A stretch of 64,000 nt of DNA from Allacma fusca (Eukaryota; Arthropoda; Collembola; Symphypleona; Sminthuridae). Made by a program: the position numbers and the translations under genes. A model generated the notes under the pieces. It saw nothing but the letters and a program-made list of their open reading frames with translations. It did not search any database and was not told the origin of the DNA. Shown piece by piece: positions 38,381 to 52,750 of the stretch (positions are counted from its first letter, which is position 1; every line of letters starts with the position of its first letter). The stretch spans positions 38,106,801 to 38,170,800 of the forward strand of contig OX359247.1 of NCBI GenBank assembly GCA_947179485.1, written 5' to 3'.

Positions 38381-38690
38381 CCGTGCAACTGTAGATACGA
38401 GTTCATGGGCTGCTACGAGATCCCAAAGGACAACTTAACCAGCATTTTTTTATCGTGATCCTAGAATTTGGGATGACCTTGAAAAGTTCCTTCCGAAAGA
38501 TTTTTGATAACAAACTCAGATGGAACCACAAATAAGAAAGTACGAAGAGCTGATTCCGTTTACAGTCGCCAAACGACTTTGCATTGGGGAGCAGTTAGTC
38601 AAGGATGAGATCTTTATAATTTTATGTACCATTCACCAGAAGTATACCACCCAGTTCGATCCAGCATTTTCAAAACCAAGCTTACAATAA
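38381..38690 (+). pseudogene. Cytochrome P450 pseudogene fragment (C-terminal, haem-binding region)
   Basis: Pieces of a P450 can be read in order across different frames: a GCYEIPKDN segment, then YRDPRIWDDLEKFLPKDF, the PERF-region equivalent followed by a stop, then in another frame the haem loop ELIPFTVAKRLCIGEQL with the ligand Cys, running on to a stop near 38690. The normal order Y.IPK - RDP..W - F.P..F - PF..G.R.C.G is kept, but at least two frameshifts and changed consensus residues (PFTVAK) show a dead copy. Earlier exons were not found. Confidence 0.75.
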
Positions 38691-38699
38691 TTGAAGGCA

Positions 38700-41600
38700 C
38701 GGACATCAAAGTTCAGAGAACAAGATTTATTCAGTGTTATTTTGAATGAGCGGAAATAGAATTTCTAATAGTGCAAATTATTGTATCTCTCAATTTAAAT
38801 ACTGTGCAATGCCTTTAAGCTATGCATATTCATAAGTTATAGCAACTTACTACTCCAAATCAAAACAACTCTTTGAAAAAATAATTTACACACCGTTACT
38901 GTCTCCAATTTAAAACAGGGGGACATTTGTAACTGAGAACAGTTGGCAAAGAATGAGAACTTTCACTTTCACTACAATACTCCCGGAAAATACACAGGAG
39001 TACGCTATTTGACCCTGGTTTCCCTCTGAGTCATAAACTTGGAGCAACGTCCAGTACCTTTCAAATAACTAATTTTAGTGCCTTTGTTGAGAATCATTCC
39101 GGTTGTGAATGAGCGGAACTGGTGCATACTTATGCAATTAAAAGGGCAGTATTCATGATTTTTATTTCAATGATCTTTTGCATTGTAAATAGTTACATGT
39201 GCATCATGTACGCTTGATAGAAGCGTCAAAAGATATAAACATCACATTTGATTGATGTCAAATGTTTCACCCTGAACTTGACTGGCTTTTAAAAATTCAA
39301 TTGCTAAAGAAATGACGTGTATTTGACGGTGTAGATATTTCTAAAATTACTTTCTTTTGAAAGCCAATGACCATAAAGTTTTCATACACTAGCCAAGTTT
39401 ATGATGCTCATGTGAGGAGATATACAAATAGAACAATGCCTGTTTGTATAGACATTGGAAAGCTGTTCCCACTATAGATACACCACAAGGTACACTACAT
39501 ATGTAGCATTATATTACGTTTAATTATTATGACAATTATTTAAAATTGGAAATGATCTTATTGTTAAGGGACAATATAAGTGAATGGACTAATGAAAACA
39601 AAAGTAATGCTAAACATTCCGCACAGGCTTCCGCATTTGACTGTTCTACTGATCTTGAATTAATAAAAATTCTGATTTGTAGGAAAGGATCGCTCTAGAA
39701 AGAATCATCACTTTGACTTTTTTTCAGGATATTAAATATTCACGAGAAGTCCTCCAGGCATACTTACCATATAGATTCAGTTACTCATGTATGTAAACGG
39801 TAGTATGTATAGTACACAGTCCGTACTGAATTTTGCTCGCAGTGGGACTACAGTATTGATATTACTTGATATTTCTTGCTACGCTGATGAAAGGAAAAAG
39901 CAATCCATGTCAAAATTTATGTTAATAATTGGTTCAATGACTTAGAGGAAGTTCAATCAGGTTTCCAATTCATGGGCTTAACTTTCGTGGAAGTGCAACT
40001 ATGGAGATTAGGAGAACAAGTTGCAACTGTGCACTTGTTGTATACTGAAGGAATGTATCTATATGTAGTCTACTTTTACTTACACAGGGTATAATTAAGA
40101 GAAAGAGTTTGCGTTATACAAATGATACAGAAATCGAATCATGAAAATTCACAGATAACTTGCAACAGAACAAACCTGTGTACTCACATTATATTGAGGA
40201 TTATCCTTCATGAATCACAGTACAAATAACTGCATAATGATTCATCCCGTAAGCATGCATCTCACAATCAATTTTCACTTGCTTAGCATATGTACATACT
40301 AATACTAACTACTACTGTATCTGTATGTATGTGGTTTTTCACAACCTCGCCAAGCCACAACTAAACAAGTTGAGGTAGAGCAAACGAGTAATAGTAGCTA
40401 CGATAAGTTATGAGGCCTGAGTGTCAATGGATCAGGTCCATTTTTCTATGAGCTGACGGTTTCAAAAGTAATTTAAGCTTGAATATAGTTCGCATTATTT
40501 TATATGGTCAATCGGGGCCACCTGTCACATCCCTGAAGATTTTCTGAAACGAAGGTCAGCGTCCAGCTACTAATATTCTGCCAGTTGGTTCTCTCAGCTC
40601 ACTCTGTAATTTTACATTTTAATGAAGAATCTGATAATACAGTATTTCGCAAACTAATAAAATCGACTCAGTTTCTGAACACATAAGTATTAGAACCTGA
40701 ACGAAGCAAGCAGTGATGCTTTTGATTAGATTTGTTATAAGTTTTAATTCAGTTTAAATTGCTTCCATATTGAAGCCACAATCATAAAGTTATATGGATC
40801 ATATTTATGGACAGAAGTTCAAATAATTGAGAAAAATTGTACTATAAACTTCCCCTGTTCACTTACATTCCAGTCAATAATTATCCCACTAGCAATAAGT
40901 ACTTTCCTCCTGAAGGTTGCACACACTATTTTATTTGCAAAAACCGGTGCATACATACGTGATTTCTAAAGTAATTAAGTGCAAAAGGTCTTACAATGCT
41001 TAACGCAGCATGAAACGGAGCAGCAACATGAAGTCACGAAACTATGAAATACAACGTAGAAAAATTGATTTTATGATGCGCATTTTGATCTCTGAGGGAA
41101 AAAATATTGGGAAAAAGGAATCGTGGCCGCGAGTAAATAGTGAGAAGCTTCATTTGACATAGACACTATGCAGGCCTAGTGCGGTATTATTAATTGGGGA
41201 GAGCCAAGAATGAATCCGTTTAAGGTTACTTTGCATCATTACGTGCTTACCAAAGTGCATGCTGATGATGTGATATCTCATGTCTACTTGATTACCGGAT
41301 CTCCTAAATTCGTGCTGGCACCCTGTGTCACAAACCTGTGCGTAAATTAAAACTGAAGCATATAGCCAACAATCAGAACAACGAGGGCAGGAAAGGATGA
41401 GGCTTGCTATTAAATTCACTTCAAGACCTTTGAATGTTCTAATTAGAGGAAAGTGTCTTTTGTGCAAGTATGCTAAAAGGGGTAAGGCATATTCAAGTTT
41501 TCTGGCTTGCAATTAAGCTGGCATGGAATTCATCGTAACCACATATAATACATAAATAGTAAAACTCATTCGTGTTTTGCAAGCCTTAATTGTCTATGTA

Positions 41601-44600
41601 ATGTATTTTTGGAGGGTATTTTTTAATAAGTTTAATAAATATTGTTGAAATCTAATTATGGAGTTTTAATTTAGGAAGATACAGTTAAGTGTCTTACAAG
41701 GCCATCATTTAAACGATATTGTGTAAGCACTATCCCAAAGCTTGCGACCATAGTTAATTGCATACATGCATGTTTTCACATTTGTATTAAAAGCTTGTCT
41801 TTCGGAAAGATTGAAAATCACGTTTGACGGGTTTAGTGTATCATACGGTGACAAATACTATTTCACTGTTAACGGTTGATATATCAAACTGAAATCTTAG
41901 CCGATAGGCGCATGTTCAAATTCACTCTCATTAAGGTGATAGACGGCATAGTTTCTGTCAACTTTTTTTTCTGGTTATGATAATTATCTGAATGGAGTGT
42001 ACAGTAAAACACTGAAGCAGCTATTTTATGCCCAATATATTAAAGTCAGTAAAATACAACCGGTGTCCATTCATTCATGGATACAACATACCAATTGCGA
42101 GTAAAGCTGTGTATTTATTGCTTGTTTGGATTTAAAGTAATTACCTTGTCCTTGACAGGGCATTTGCATAATGCATTCCGATCCCTTGATGTTATTGTTA
42201 TTCTAATTCTGCTTTTGTTGTGCAAATGCATACATATAATTACATACTGGAAGGAATGCTCATAATCATCTGTCAGGTAAATTGCTACTGATGGCAGGTC
42301 AGTTTCATTTTTGTCATACACGTTTACGCACCCTTTCTGACTGGGTTAAGGTGTCATATATGCTGGTGACTACAGCATCCACCCACACAATCACTTCTGA
42401 AAAACTTGAAACTACTACTCACTTTTCTCTCTGCTCTGTAAAAATGACACCTGCTGTTGCCCAGAGATAATCCAACTATTCCTATTCTCACAGAGCCCTA
42501 TTTTTTAAAGATACTGTGTTAACAAGATCATTTCCTGCTTGAAGTTTCATTGTTATGTTGTAGACATGTAGAGATGTTAAAAATGCAATTGTACGACTGG
42601 CAGGGAATTATTTACGCTTTCGATAAAACCATTCAACATGCAATTTGTATCTTGAAACCGGATCCCCAATAAATCAAATCCAGTCGTCAGAAGTAATCAT
42701 CAGTCCTTAATACTTTTCGTGTACGGATTCACAACTACCTATCATACGACTGTTTACACTCATCAATTCATCTATGGCCATTTATAAGCTTGAAGAAATT
42801 CGTTCTTATAAATAAAAGGTTGGATTCCTTACAACTACAGATATACTCTGCATCTGCAGTACACACGCGATCCTTGCCGTGAATGTTGGTACAATTAACA
42901 AATGTGACACTTTAAAGTATTCACGTTCATGTCGTTGTTACAAAATAAAAAAAACTGTGCATAATGTAATACCAACTATTTTGTACGCAAATGGAATTGT
43001 GGCCGTTATCCTTAACACCCTTATGCAGTAGTTAGTGTAAGGTAGGGTGACTACTGTGTTTATGGGAGCAGTTTAAAAAGATAGTAATGTCAGTATGAGT
43101 CCAACGTGGTCAATGTAATGATAGGGTGAGAAAGATGTGAAGTTCAAGTTTACACCTGCAATAAAGGACGGAGGTGATTATCCTTTGCATTTGCCCGTTT
43201 CTGTACCTTCAATAGGAGAGGCAGCTCTGCCTTTAACCATAACTTTTTCAAATCTGTACAAAATCATCGTTATTAATAAAAAAAATTACGGATCATAATT
43301 GAGGGACTGAGTGCGTAAACGCTGAACTAACCTCTGTTCCAATTCACCGCTAACCTAAATTCCGGATTGTTTCATTTTCATATTTCATACTATTGAAGGT
43401 ATGTATGTACATGTGTGGATACCCCTGGGTGTCAGTAAATTGCTAAGTACCTATCCTATTACTATGTATATTATTGCAGCGGATTTATGCAGACATCAAC
43501 ACTGAATGAGTATGTACATATATGCCCATAAGGCACTGTACCTTTGATGGCAGGCTGTAACTCTTGTACCTCAGTCATAACATACTTCTTATGATGCGTC
43601 TAAAACCCAATTGAGAGGAAGGGTTGAATGAAGCGTGGATGCATATTAGCAGGAGTTAACGTGGGAAACCGGTACGTTCCGTCCGTTTTGATGTGTCTTA
43701 TCTCCCTTTGATTAATTGTTTATATTGCTGAGCTCTGCCTGCCTACCTGATGTATCAGAGAGGGAAAAGCCACCAGACAACTCTTACTTTAAACTTGAAT
43801 TAAGTCTAATTTTTTACGGTTGCTTGATTACATTACTTAGATAGGAAGCGAGGGGGTTTGAATTCAAGCCTTAGTAACTTAGTTTCATCTCTCAGTCTGA
43901 CTTTGCACGTTGTTGCTCTACAAGTCTAATTAGCTCTGATTTTTACCATTGTGTTTTATGTCAGAGGATTTTAATATTTTCGCTTTTTTCTCGGCCCGTC
44001 AGATCTGCTCGTTTCCTTTCACGCGATCCCTTCTGCATTTTTCGATACGTTGCGTGGAACTCCGAGTCAGGTGCTAGTACTGACACCACTGCAACTGTCA
44101 CTATCATTTGCAGTTCAACTATTCAGGGATCCCGTTGTCATCAGCCTTTGTGAGTCAAGAGTAACATGAGTCTTTCATCAGAGTGACAAGATCTTGAGAG
44201 TATTTAGCAAGTGTGGATTCCCGTCCATAACGCGATCCATTTCCTTCCTTTCCTCCAATTTGTTAACTTGTCAATCATCACTACACACTACAGTAGACGC
44301 TACAAGATTCGTTTCATAGTGCCCCGGATAAGGCCTGAAACAATGAATCCTCCTAAATTAAGGTAATAATTATTTTAATTCCAAGGGATGGGATTTATAT
44401 TTGTAAATCCAACTAACTCAATTTATTATTATTATTGGTCTTTATTACTTTATTACACTAAAGTGTCAAACTTTGAAGGAATTAGCATCTAAAGGAGTAA
44501 TTAGAATATATTTTTAATTGTCCTTTAGATCAATTTAAAGAAATCAGAGGTAGGTTAAAGACACTCACAGAAAAAATCTTAAAACATTTTAAAATTCTGG

Positions 44601-46797
44601 ATAAGTAAAGGTAGGGTACAATAATTAACGGAGTTCAATATAATAATTCTAGGAACAATGCTGCAGTATTTTTTTATGGTATTACATAGGATTAGTAAGC
44701 TCCACAGGAAAATGCTGTATTACATTTAAAGTACTTTGAATTTCAAAATCATTAATGTTCAAACAGTGAAAAATAACAGGATCAGTCATACATTTAGAAA
44801 CTCATTTTTGGTGATGTGCCTATGTATATATTTTTAATGATTATGTGAGTTACTTGTAAAAGCGATTTCCGACTGCAACTCATACTCCAAGTTAAAGATA
44901 AACAAGGAAACACAAAGTTTAAAAGGTGTAAACAAGAGATATAAACACGGTATACATAGGATGTTCGATACGCTAAAATGTAAATTGCATGCAACATTGA
45001 ACAACTACTATAAATACAAGTTTGTGCATTTTAATTTTATGTTATTTATTATTTCCTCATTTTGAGTAGATGTCTGAAACTGGTATGTATGTATGTATGT
45101 ATGTATGTATGTATGTATGTATGTATATCTATATTTTTCACGCCGGACCGATCAGACCAAAAGGTATGTTAAGCTTCAGCTATACCAGATGATTTAATCT
45201 ATATACGCGAATGTATTACATGTATTTAAGACTACTTATTTATTTCCGGACCCATAATGCAAATCGTGAAGGAAGTTGTTCCTATTCTCATTCAGAAACA
45301 TCCTGAATGTGTGTAAGTGTGCCTTGTAGATATCTGAAAAAGGAACAGTTGACTGCGTTTTCTGAAGTAGCTTGCAACTTCAGTGCTTATGTAATAGTTG
45401 TAAATGAGACTCTAAAATTATCGTAGCATGTACGTCAGCATGTTATGACAAGTAAAAATTAACTTCCCTTCAAATCAATCCTGATTTAAACTTGTAAGAT
45501 ACGAAATGAGCAAATTGCAGCATTAACGCAGATCACAACTTCCTTTTACGAGATCAAGGAAATTGTAAAGTTTGAGTGTTAAAATTAAACTCATGCTTCT
45601 GTTTTTATTTTTATCCGGTCAATAAAATGACGCTGTGATCCTGAGTCATAATTTGGACAGTTGTAATTTCTAATCTCACAAATTCTGAACACAGTGAATA
45701 CGCTGTACACATGCAAGGGCGGGACAGAATGTTGACTTTGTAGAGATATGTCTATGTCAAGATTGTTTTGTCAACTACTGTGTAAATTTTACTTTTACTT
45801 ACTGATGACTTCAACTATTTTCTCTATTGAACTTGGAGCTATAAATGTTATGTATGTATATCTGTACTGATTAATAATTCTCCATAAGTATTATGAAGAT
45901 ACAACAATGCAATAATAGCTACACATAATACGTACATAGAAAGTTAGAAGAACTGACCAGGTACGAAAACCTGCCTGTTCAGCATTTATGATTTAAATAA
46001 TATATTTTTATGAAACTGATATAAATAAGTGGGTGCTTTACTTTGCTGTAGGAAAGGAAAAATATTACAAGAATGCCCTCAAAATTTGCTTGCCTCTATT
46101 TGTATGTGGTTTAATAAGATATGATTTGTGCTAGACAGGCATTTAACTGTGTTATAATAATTATTGATGAATCGCAAAAAAAAACACAAATAACGGTGAC
46201 CCAATAATTTGAAGATCTACCGTTCATTCAAGTTTGTTCAAATCGAGATTCACTTATAAGATTCTACACCAAGTCAATATAAAGACGGTTGATGAGATGA
46301 AAATCATGAAGTTGTGCTATAATAGCCTACGCCTACACAGTATGTTTGTTATACTGCGTATACACTAGTTCACATAATTATGTTAACATTAGCTATGTAA
46401 AATAACACAATAATTAGTTTCGGTTGCTCCTGCTTCAGCATTCGTTCGGCAAAACAATCTTACATTACGAACATTATTAGTGGTTATCAGGCGTATACAT
46501 AAATAAAAATTTCTCCAAGTGTTCGCCAACTCACGCACTGATGCAATTATTGGGTTTGTTGTCTATGTGTGCAGTTCGCATGTAATCTGCGTAAACGCGA
46601 CAAACCGTGAAGGGAAAACTGCTATTAATTTCCATTCTTATTAAGTTAAGCACAGTACAAATATATATATATATATACAATCATTGTAGTAGAATGTGAA
46701 GATGAACCAGATAATGCTGAACCAGATAATATGTACACACATATGTACATAACATGCCCAGAATTCCTGAAAGGTGATGCATAATTTTATATTTCAG
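38700..46797. other. Long non-coding stretch
   Basis: About 8 kb of AT-rich DNA without recognisable exons apart from the microsatellite listed separately. The region around 43980-44360 is less AT-rich and ends in a short ATG frame followed by a GTAATA donor (44342-44363). It could hold an upstream exon or promoter of the carbonic anhydrase gene, whose first coding exon starts after an acceptor. This is only a possibility. Confidence 0.4.
45083..45126. repeat. (GTAT)n microsatellite
   Basis: Eleven uninterrupted tetranucleotide units. Confidence 0.95.
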
Positions 46798-46801
46798 TGC
46801 C

Positions 46802-49006
46802 ATGAATATTGTAATAATTCCAATCCTGAGCCTTCTACTACTATCCTACTATGTTGAATGTGGTAAAATCCCAGCGAAAGAAGCAGAGAAAATGACTGAA
46901 AAATCCGAAGGTGATTCATCCTCATCGGAAGAAGTGGGCAAGACCGGGTTGCTCAGAATGGGAAGGCGTTATAATCCCTTGTCAGATGAGGAGGAAGGTT
47001 TGTGCCTTTGAGAAACATTAAATAGAAATAATTATTGCATACACAGAAGATTTCAATCGAACTAGATTAAGGATTAGGATGATGAAGACATTATTACTAC
47101 ACTATTTACACCCAGTTATACATACGAATTTTTGGATTTTTTTTTCTAACCGTAGAATTTTGCTACCACCGCAAGGAATGTGGGCCTACGAGTGACGAAT
47201 GGCCCGGAGTTTGTCAAACTGGAATGAGACAATCCCCGATTGACATTAATTTCAAGCAAGTTGTGGATTCTCCATTCGGTGGTCCAGTGTATTTGAATCC
47301 GGATTACAGAAGTCGTCAGAACTTTTTGATCATGAATACGGGGCATACTGGTACTTCCTATTTTTTTTAGTAAAATTACTCTCGCTGTAAGCGTAATTTC
47401 TCTATCGGAGCAAAAATAGTTGGGAACATTCCCAGTTTTTTCCACAACGTTAATTTTTCTCCTGACAAGATCATGTTGTTGTAAGATCCAAATCCTATAA
47501 CTTTTAGATGTACCCTTTTAGAGAGCGGTCATATATAATTATGTATTTATAGGTTATGCAATTTTCAGAATGATGACTTTGATTTTCTGAACCAGATTAT
47601 AGCACACATACTGTAATAATTCTACAACTTACTTGGAGAGATTAACATAATAAACCCTGTATTTTCTTATACATATAGTCTCCGTGATGCTTAACTCCGA
47701 TTTGTCTTCCCGAGCCACAATCCGGGTGGATGGAGCAAAGGAACTAATGCGGGGAACAACTCACATCTTCTCACAGCTCCATTTCCATTGGGGCTCAAGT
47801 GGAAAAATTGGTTCTGAGCATACAATTAACGGCCAAAGGTAAATTCTACTTTCCATATTGATGACATACTAAACACAATAATGATTAGTATGCATATCAC
47901 ATTTTTAATAAACTACACTTGTTCTACAGGTTTGCTATGGAAGCTCACTTTGTTCACTACAATAGCAAGTATGAAAACTTCACAGCCGCTTTAAATGAGC
48001 CGGACGGAATTATAGTCGTAGCTGTTTTTTTCGATGTAATTCCGTTTTGTCATAATTACATACATCAGTTTATATGATTACCCTTCCGATGCCTTACTGT
48101 TTGCACAAAGGGTGCATTCATTATTACAATTCCATACTATGACCTATCTGATAATATCTTTCAAATTAAGGAATCACCTGAGGACAATCCTGCAATGGAG
48201 CCCGTTGTAGAACTTCTGGATAAGGTTCATGACACGAGGAAATTTACCCGTGGTAAAGGGCTGGAATTTACTAACTTGCTTCCAGTAATGACAAGGAAGC
48301 CAAAACAGGCATATCATTATTTAGGATCTCTCACCACACCTGGATGTGTGGAAACCGTTTCGTGGGTCGTGTTTGAGCAGCATCTTTACATTTCTACTAG
48401 ACAAGTAAATTATACAGTATTATATAGTTCTATGTTTTTGTAATTTGCTTTACACATGGTTGGGTTTCTGCACGGTTCAGACAATATCCCTGATAAGCTC
48501 ACTGTTAGTTATAAGAGTATATGACCTAATGTGATTATTTTGATGCAGCTCGAAGCCTTCCGGTCTTTAATAGATTCCAATGGAGATAGTATGCAAAATA
48601 ATTTCAGACCTACACAACCCCTAAATAATCGGGTAAATAAACATAATATATGTTTTAAAAAGCATTTTTGAAGATTTGAAAAGTTCTATTAATTATGGAA
48701 CAATGTGAATTGTAGAAAATCAGCAGAATAACTGTCTTCTGTGGGGATAACTGCCTCGATACGGGAATGATGGTCCCTGAACCACCACCATCTCTACAAG
48801 ACAGATTAGACATGCCCTTTCCATTTCTGATAATTGGACCAAAAATAAAGAAAGGCGCAATGGGCTTCATTGAGAAAGCATTAACTTTTATAAATATTTG
48901 TATTTACATTATTACCATCCTATGGATATTATTTTTACATAAAACAAACGCTATTGCTCAGACTTCAGCGGATTTGTCAAACGCTCTGTACCGATTGGGC
49001 CGGTAA
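46802..49006 (+). CDS. Membrane-anchored alpha-carbonic anhydrase, seven exons
   Basis: Exons 46802-46997, 47156-47350, 47679-47838, 47930-48035, 48171-48404, 48549-48632 and 48716-49006, all with GT-AG borders and matching phases, giving 421 residues. A signal peptide (IVIIPILSLLLLSYYVEC) and a Ser/Glu linker precede the catalytic domain. Zinc ligands are the two His of QLHFHW and the His of GSEHTI; the proton-shuttle His is in NTGHTV, and SLTTPG supplies the active-site Thr. All are kept, so hydration of CO2 outside the cell is likely. The last exon adds a hydrophobic helix (INICIYIITILWILFLH) near the C-terminus, giving a type I membrane or GPI form. ATG 46802 lies 4 nt after an acceptor, implying an upstream non-coding exon. 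AATAAA near 49260. Confidence 0.9.
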
Positions 49007-49388
49007 TACATTTGAAATTAATAGGGCCTTGAGGGTGTTACAGATGGCTATTTTAAAGAGCTTTTTTCTTCGAAGTTGCCACATGTATAGTTTGTACTAA
49101 GAGAGGCTTAAGTATTGTTAGTCCTCAACAAGTAATTAAGAGGTAATTATTATTACGCCTACCTATTTATTGGTGTGTAATTCTTGTGGTATTTACAATT
49201 AGTTAGAAGTAGGCCCAAATAACTACTGTATTGTGTGCATGATTCTGACATACGATTGATAAATAAAAAAAATGCTGCTGTGAATTGTGAATGTACATTG
49301 TTGAAATGGGTGTTAATGTTCAATTAAAAAGTTCTAGGTTGGACAGCTCATAAATGCTGACAACAAAACTTAACATACATTAAGCACT

Positions 49389-50269
49389 TTATGGAGGCTG
49401 TATCGATCCGGAGGATGCTCGGTCCACAGAATCAGATGGTGCTCTGTCCACAGACCCGAGCGGGGTTCCATCAGGTGTTCCGATAGTACTCGGTATCGGA
49501 GGAGGAACACATCCGCCATTCTTGATGAGGAACTCCGACGTTTCTTGCTGTAACACAAGAGCACTCAATTACGGTTCCATGGATAATCCCAAGAAGCAGT
49601 AGCTTTTGTAACTAATTAAGACTATTTTAGAGATTCAAAGAACAAACTTGGAATTGCTCGTGCACCCACGCCAACTCGCATAACAGATCATTAATGGCCT
49701 CCTTCATTGCATCGATGGGAGCATATCCACCCACTGTTTGCACACGCACAATGACCTGAGACTCGAAAGGATTGTTTGTTTTGTAACCCGCAAAAAGGAC
49801 CTTAGGATTCTTCAGTAACTGCCTGCATAAGACAAAATAATGGTACAATTATTTCAACTTTCAGGAATTGAATTTGAATGAATTATTTCCTCGAAATCCA
49901 AACCGACTCCATTATCTCGAACCGACTCCAATATTTGGATCGTGCCATGAATAGTAACTTACGCTCTTACAAGACATCCTATTGTGTGATCCTCTCGATG
50001 AAAAATGAACTTGCAGGCATTGGCCACATTCGTCTCAGGAATCGCCTCAATTCTTACACAAAAAAAGGAATACATTTTACGACCATGGCTTTCTCTCCAA
50101 ATCTTAGTACTACAAATTAATTTCGAACTCAAGAAAATAAAATTATTTCCTTTCTTAAGTACTTAATTACATAAGCAGAGTTTATTCTTTTCTAGAATAC
50201 AAATTTAGAATCTTACTTCGGTTGACCTTCAGGCAACAGAAATGTATCAAAGGACGGGGGAACATTCAT
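49389..50269 (-). CDS. POLR2J: DNA-directed RNA polymerase II subunit RPB11
   Basis: Four exons (50269-50217, 50052-49963, 49822-49648, 49547-49389) join in frame to 158 residues. The sequence has the RPB11 order: MNVPPSFDTFLLPEG start, NACKFIFHREDHTIG, then QLLKNPKVLFAGYK and VIVRVQT..GYAPIDAMKEAINDLL. RPB11 pairs with RPB3 to form the platform on which the polymerase assembles. About 40 residues at the C-terminus are a Ser/Pro-rich extension beyond the usual 115-120 residue length. The third-exon donor is GTTTGT, the same non-consensus form used by the first carbonic anhydrase intron. It converges with the carbonic anhydrase gene, with about 380 bp between stops. Confidence 0.92.
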
Positions 50270-52227
50270 TTTGACAAAGTAAACCTTCAACGATCAATCG
50301 CGATTTTGTCAACTCGCCAGGTAGCGTCAGTCACCGTGCACACAAAATTACACAACTAGTAATTACTAGACGAGATCGATTGTGTAATATGATCAATTTT
50401 TATTTCTTTAATCAATTCAGTGATTTAATGTCTACTTAATACTGGCAACTGGCACTAACAACAACGGGAGACATGCTACATAGGGGCAAAGTGAAACACG
50501 GTTGTCTTGAGTGGAGTGTCGAAATTTTGAAATATTTGATTCTCGTAGTTTGTAGTGTAGAGTTACGTCCATACTTTCTTAAATTTATTTTATTGACAAG
50601 TCAATTTCGGAAGTCACAGGGGTCACGAACGTGAAGCTAAGTCGGGAATTTTTATACATATGAAATTCAACATATTTTTATTTAACCATTATATATATTT
50701 ACATATATCCATGTATCAAAAATATTTTGACCCTCGTTTGTAGAGAATTTTAAGGGGTTTCTGGGGAGCTTTATTAAACTCGCTCCTGTACATTGAGAAT
50801 TCGGCGTGAGTGTGGAATAATAGGAAGCAAGGTTGGGAGTAAGTCAGTTTCAGGAGTGAATTGTTAAAGACTTGAACAAAGATAGAATTTATGATCGTGT
50901 CATTTTTTCATGGAAGATCTGACCGTTGTAAACAAATTTCAATACAACGTGGCCTTTCTTAAAATATGTGGAATCATGGAAATCTTATATCATTAGTTCG
51001 AGTCATCATGTGGCCCGCAGGATCAGAAGAAAATGTGATGGAAAGTTTTAAGAAAAACAAAATTGATCTTTCTAAAAATGAGTTTGAATATTCTGAGGTC
51101 AAATCGACGGCCTAATCACCTCCAAAAACAAGAGGCGTGCGATGTGGTGTATGTTTTCTGGTGTCATTCATACCACATTTGTCGTGTTTACGGACCAACA
51201 GATCGGAACCACTGTTATGTCTTCATGACGTCCTCCCTACTGGCTTTTACGGTTTCTTCGCCCCTAAAAAGAGCGCACATTGAGCATTGATTTACATTGC
51301 GCGCTTTCTACCACTTTGTGGGACATGTACATATGTAGAATGTGGTTGGTACTACTTGCACCATATTCTTGCACTAATAAACTAGTAGGAGAAAAATTCA
51401 TTTGAGCAAAAAATCACATACTAGGTGGCGTATTCCGCATATTTATATTTGGATTTCTTGACGTTTTCATAGATTTCAGGTGCTTTCGTTTTTTTATTTT
51501 GTTTAGGTAACTAGAGCACAGTGCATTAAGGTTATAGTAATATTATAATTATTAAAGCAATAAATTGGAAACGCTCCATAAATTTGCTAACTTTCAACAT
51601 CTTGTTAGAAGAACACAAGACGACAAGACCGTTTTTCCCACGGATACAAAATTTGGAGAAAAAAGGGTTTAGCATAAACAAATTTTACAACACAACGATG
51701 ATTTCCGGACAGCATCCTCATGACCCAACAGTGAGGGAGCAAGGTTAGAGAAATTCAGCTTTAGTAGATACTCTCTCTCCATAAGAAAACCAAAATATGA
51801 CTTGTAAGGATTGTGTCTGATATAAAGAATAATTGAAATGTTTTACCACTCTACAGAGAAAATGCTCTTAAAAGGGGTTCTTATGGTGGGAGTGTATTGA
51901 ATATGTATATGTACCGTCACTGAATAGTCCAAATGGTCTCCGCGCGCAACCTTTTGTACAGCACTTAGACCATTTTGCTCTTCGACGACGCTAATTGTAA
52001 GTAAGTCAAACCCCGCTGCTTCTGGAAAACTCAAGGGAACGTAAAGGCTAATTACTGCCTGCTGACACGCGTGAGTACACAGTACAGTACAGATTACGGA
52101 GCATGTAGTGCTGTAATCCAGAATGAGTTTAATGGTTTTATATATTGTGGTTTCTTAAAAAAAACCTACAATTCACTAGATTTGTAATAACAAAAATCAT
52201 CGCTATGCGATAATTTGAGGTTTCGCG
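50270..52227. other. Non-coding region upstream of RPB11
   Basis: Probably holds the RPB11 promoter just above 50300. The rest is AT-rich without supported exons. Part of 51880-52080 (TGGTGGGAGTGT, then GCTTCTGGAAAACTCAA) is repeated loosely at 53020-53125. Confidence 0.45.
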
Positions 52228-52229
52228 TA

Positions 52230-52750
52230 GGGGGCGTCAGCTACCTTGAGTTTTTTTTTTCGAAATTTCGAAATTATTTTCGAAAAAACGACCGGGCCGA
52301 TTTCAACCACATAGGTAATAACCATTATTATTTGCATAAGCAATATTCACAACAAATTTCATTGAAATCAATTCAGTAGTTTTAGAGATAACTGTCATTT
52401 GACTTGCAGTTGGAAATTTCAGATTTTTTTTCGAAAAAACTACCGTGTCGATTTCAACCACACAAACAATAAACATTACTATTTACATAAACAATACTCA
52501 CAAAAAAAATTATTGAAATACAATCAATAGTTTTGGAGATAACCGTCACTTGACTTGAAGTTTAAAATTTCAATAATTTTTTTCTCAAAAACTATCCGGC
52601 CGATTTCAACTAACTACGAACTTACTTTTGACACAAGTAATGTCCGCAAAAAATTTCATTGAAATCGGACAGCGGTTTTTGCGTAATCGTGCGGAAGGAC
52701 ACACGGACGTACGGACATGGCTATTTTACTAGGGGGCTGACGCCACCCTA
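52230..52750. repeat. Repeat element with GGGGGCGTCAGC ends and three internal units
   Basis: Left end GGGGGCGTCAGC and right end GCTGACGCCACCC are inverted. Between them a unit of about 110-150 bp, beginning near TTTTTCGAAAAAACTACCG and GATTTCAACCACA, occurs three times with decay. The tail GGACACACGGACGTACGGACATGG is a motif common in arthropod repeats. No coding capacity. Confidence 0.55.

Noticed and set aside
41150-41512. 120-codon minus-strand frame
   Set aside because: No ATG at its head, no domain and no splice neighbours; likely chance.
44342-44363. Short ATG exon with a GTAATA donor as first exon of carbonic anhydrase
   Set aside because: The signal peptide and ATG are already in the 46802 exon; kept only as a possible upstream exon region.
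51843-52034. 63-codon minus-strand frame
   Set aside because: Overlaps a dispersed repeat also seen at 53020-53125; no protein similarity.
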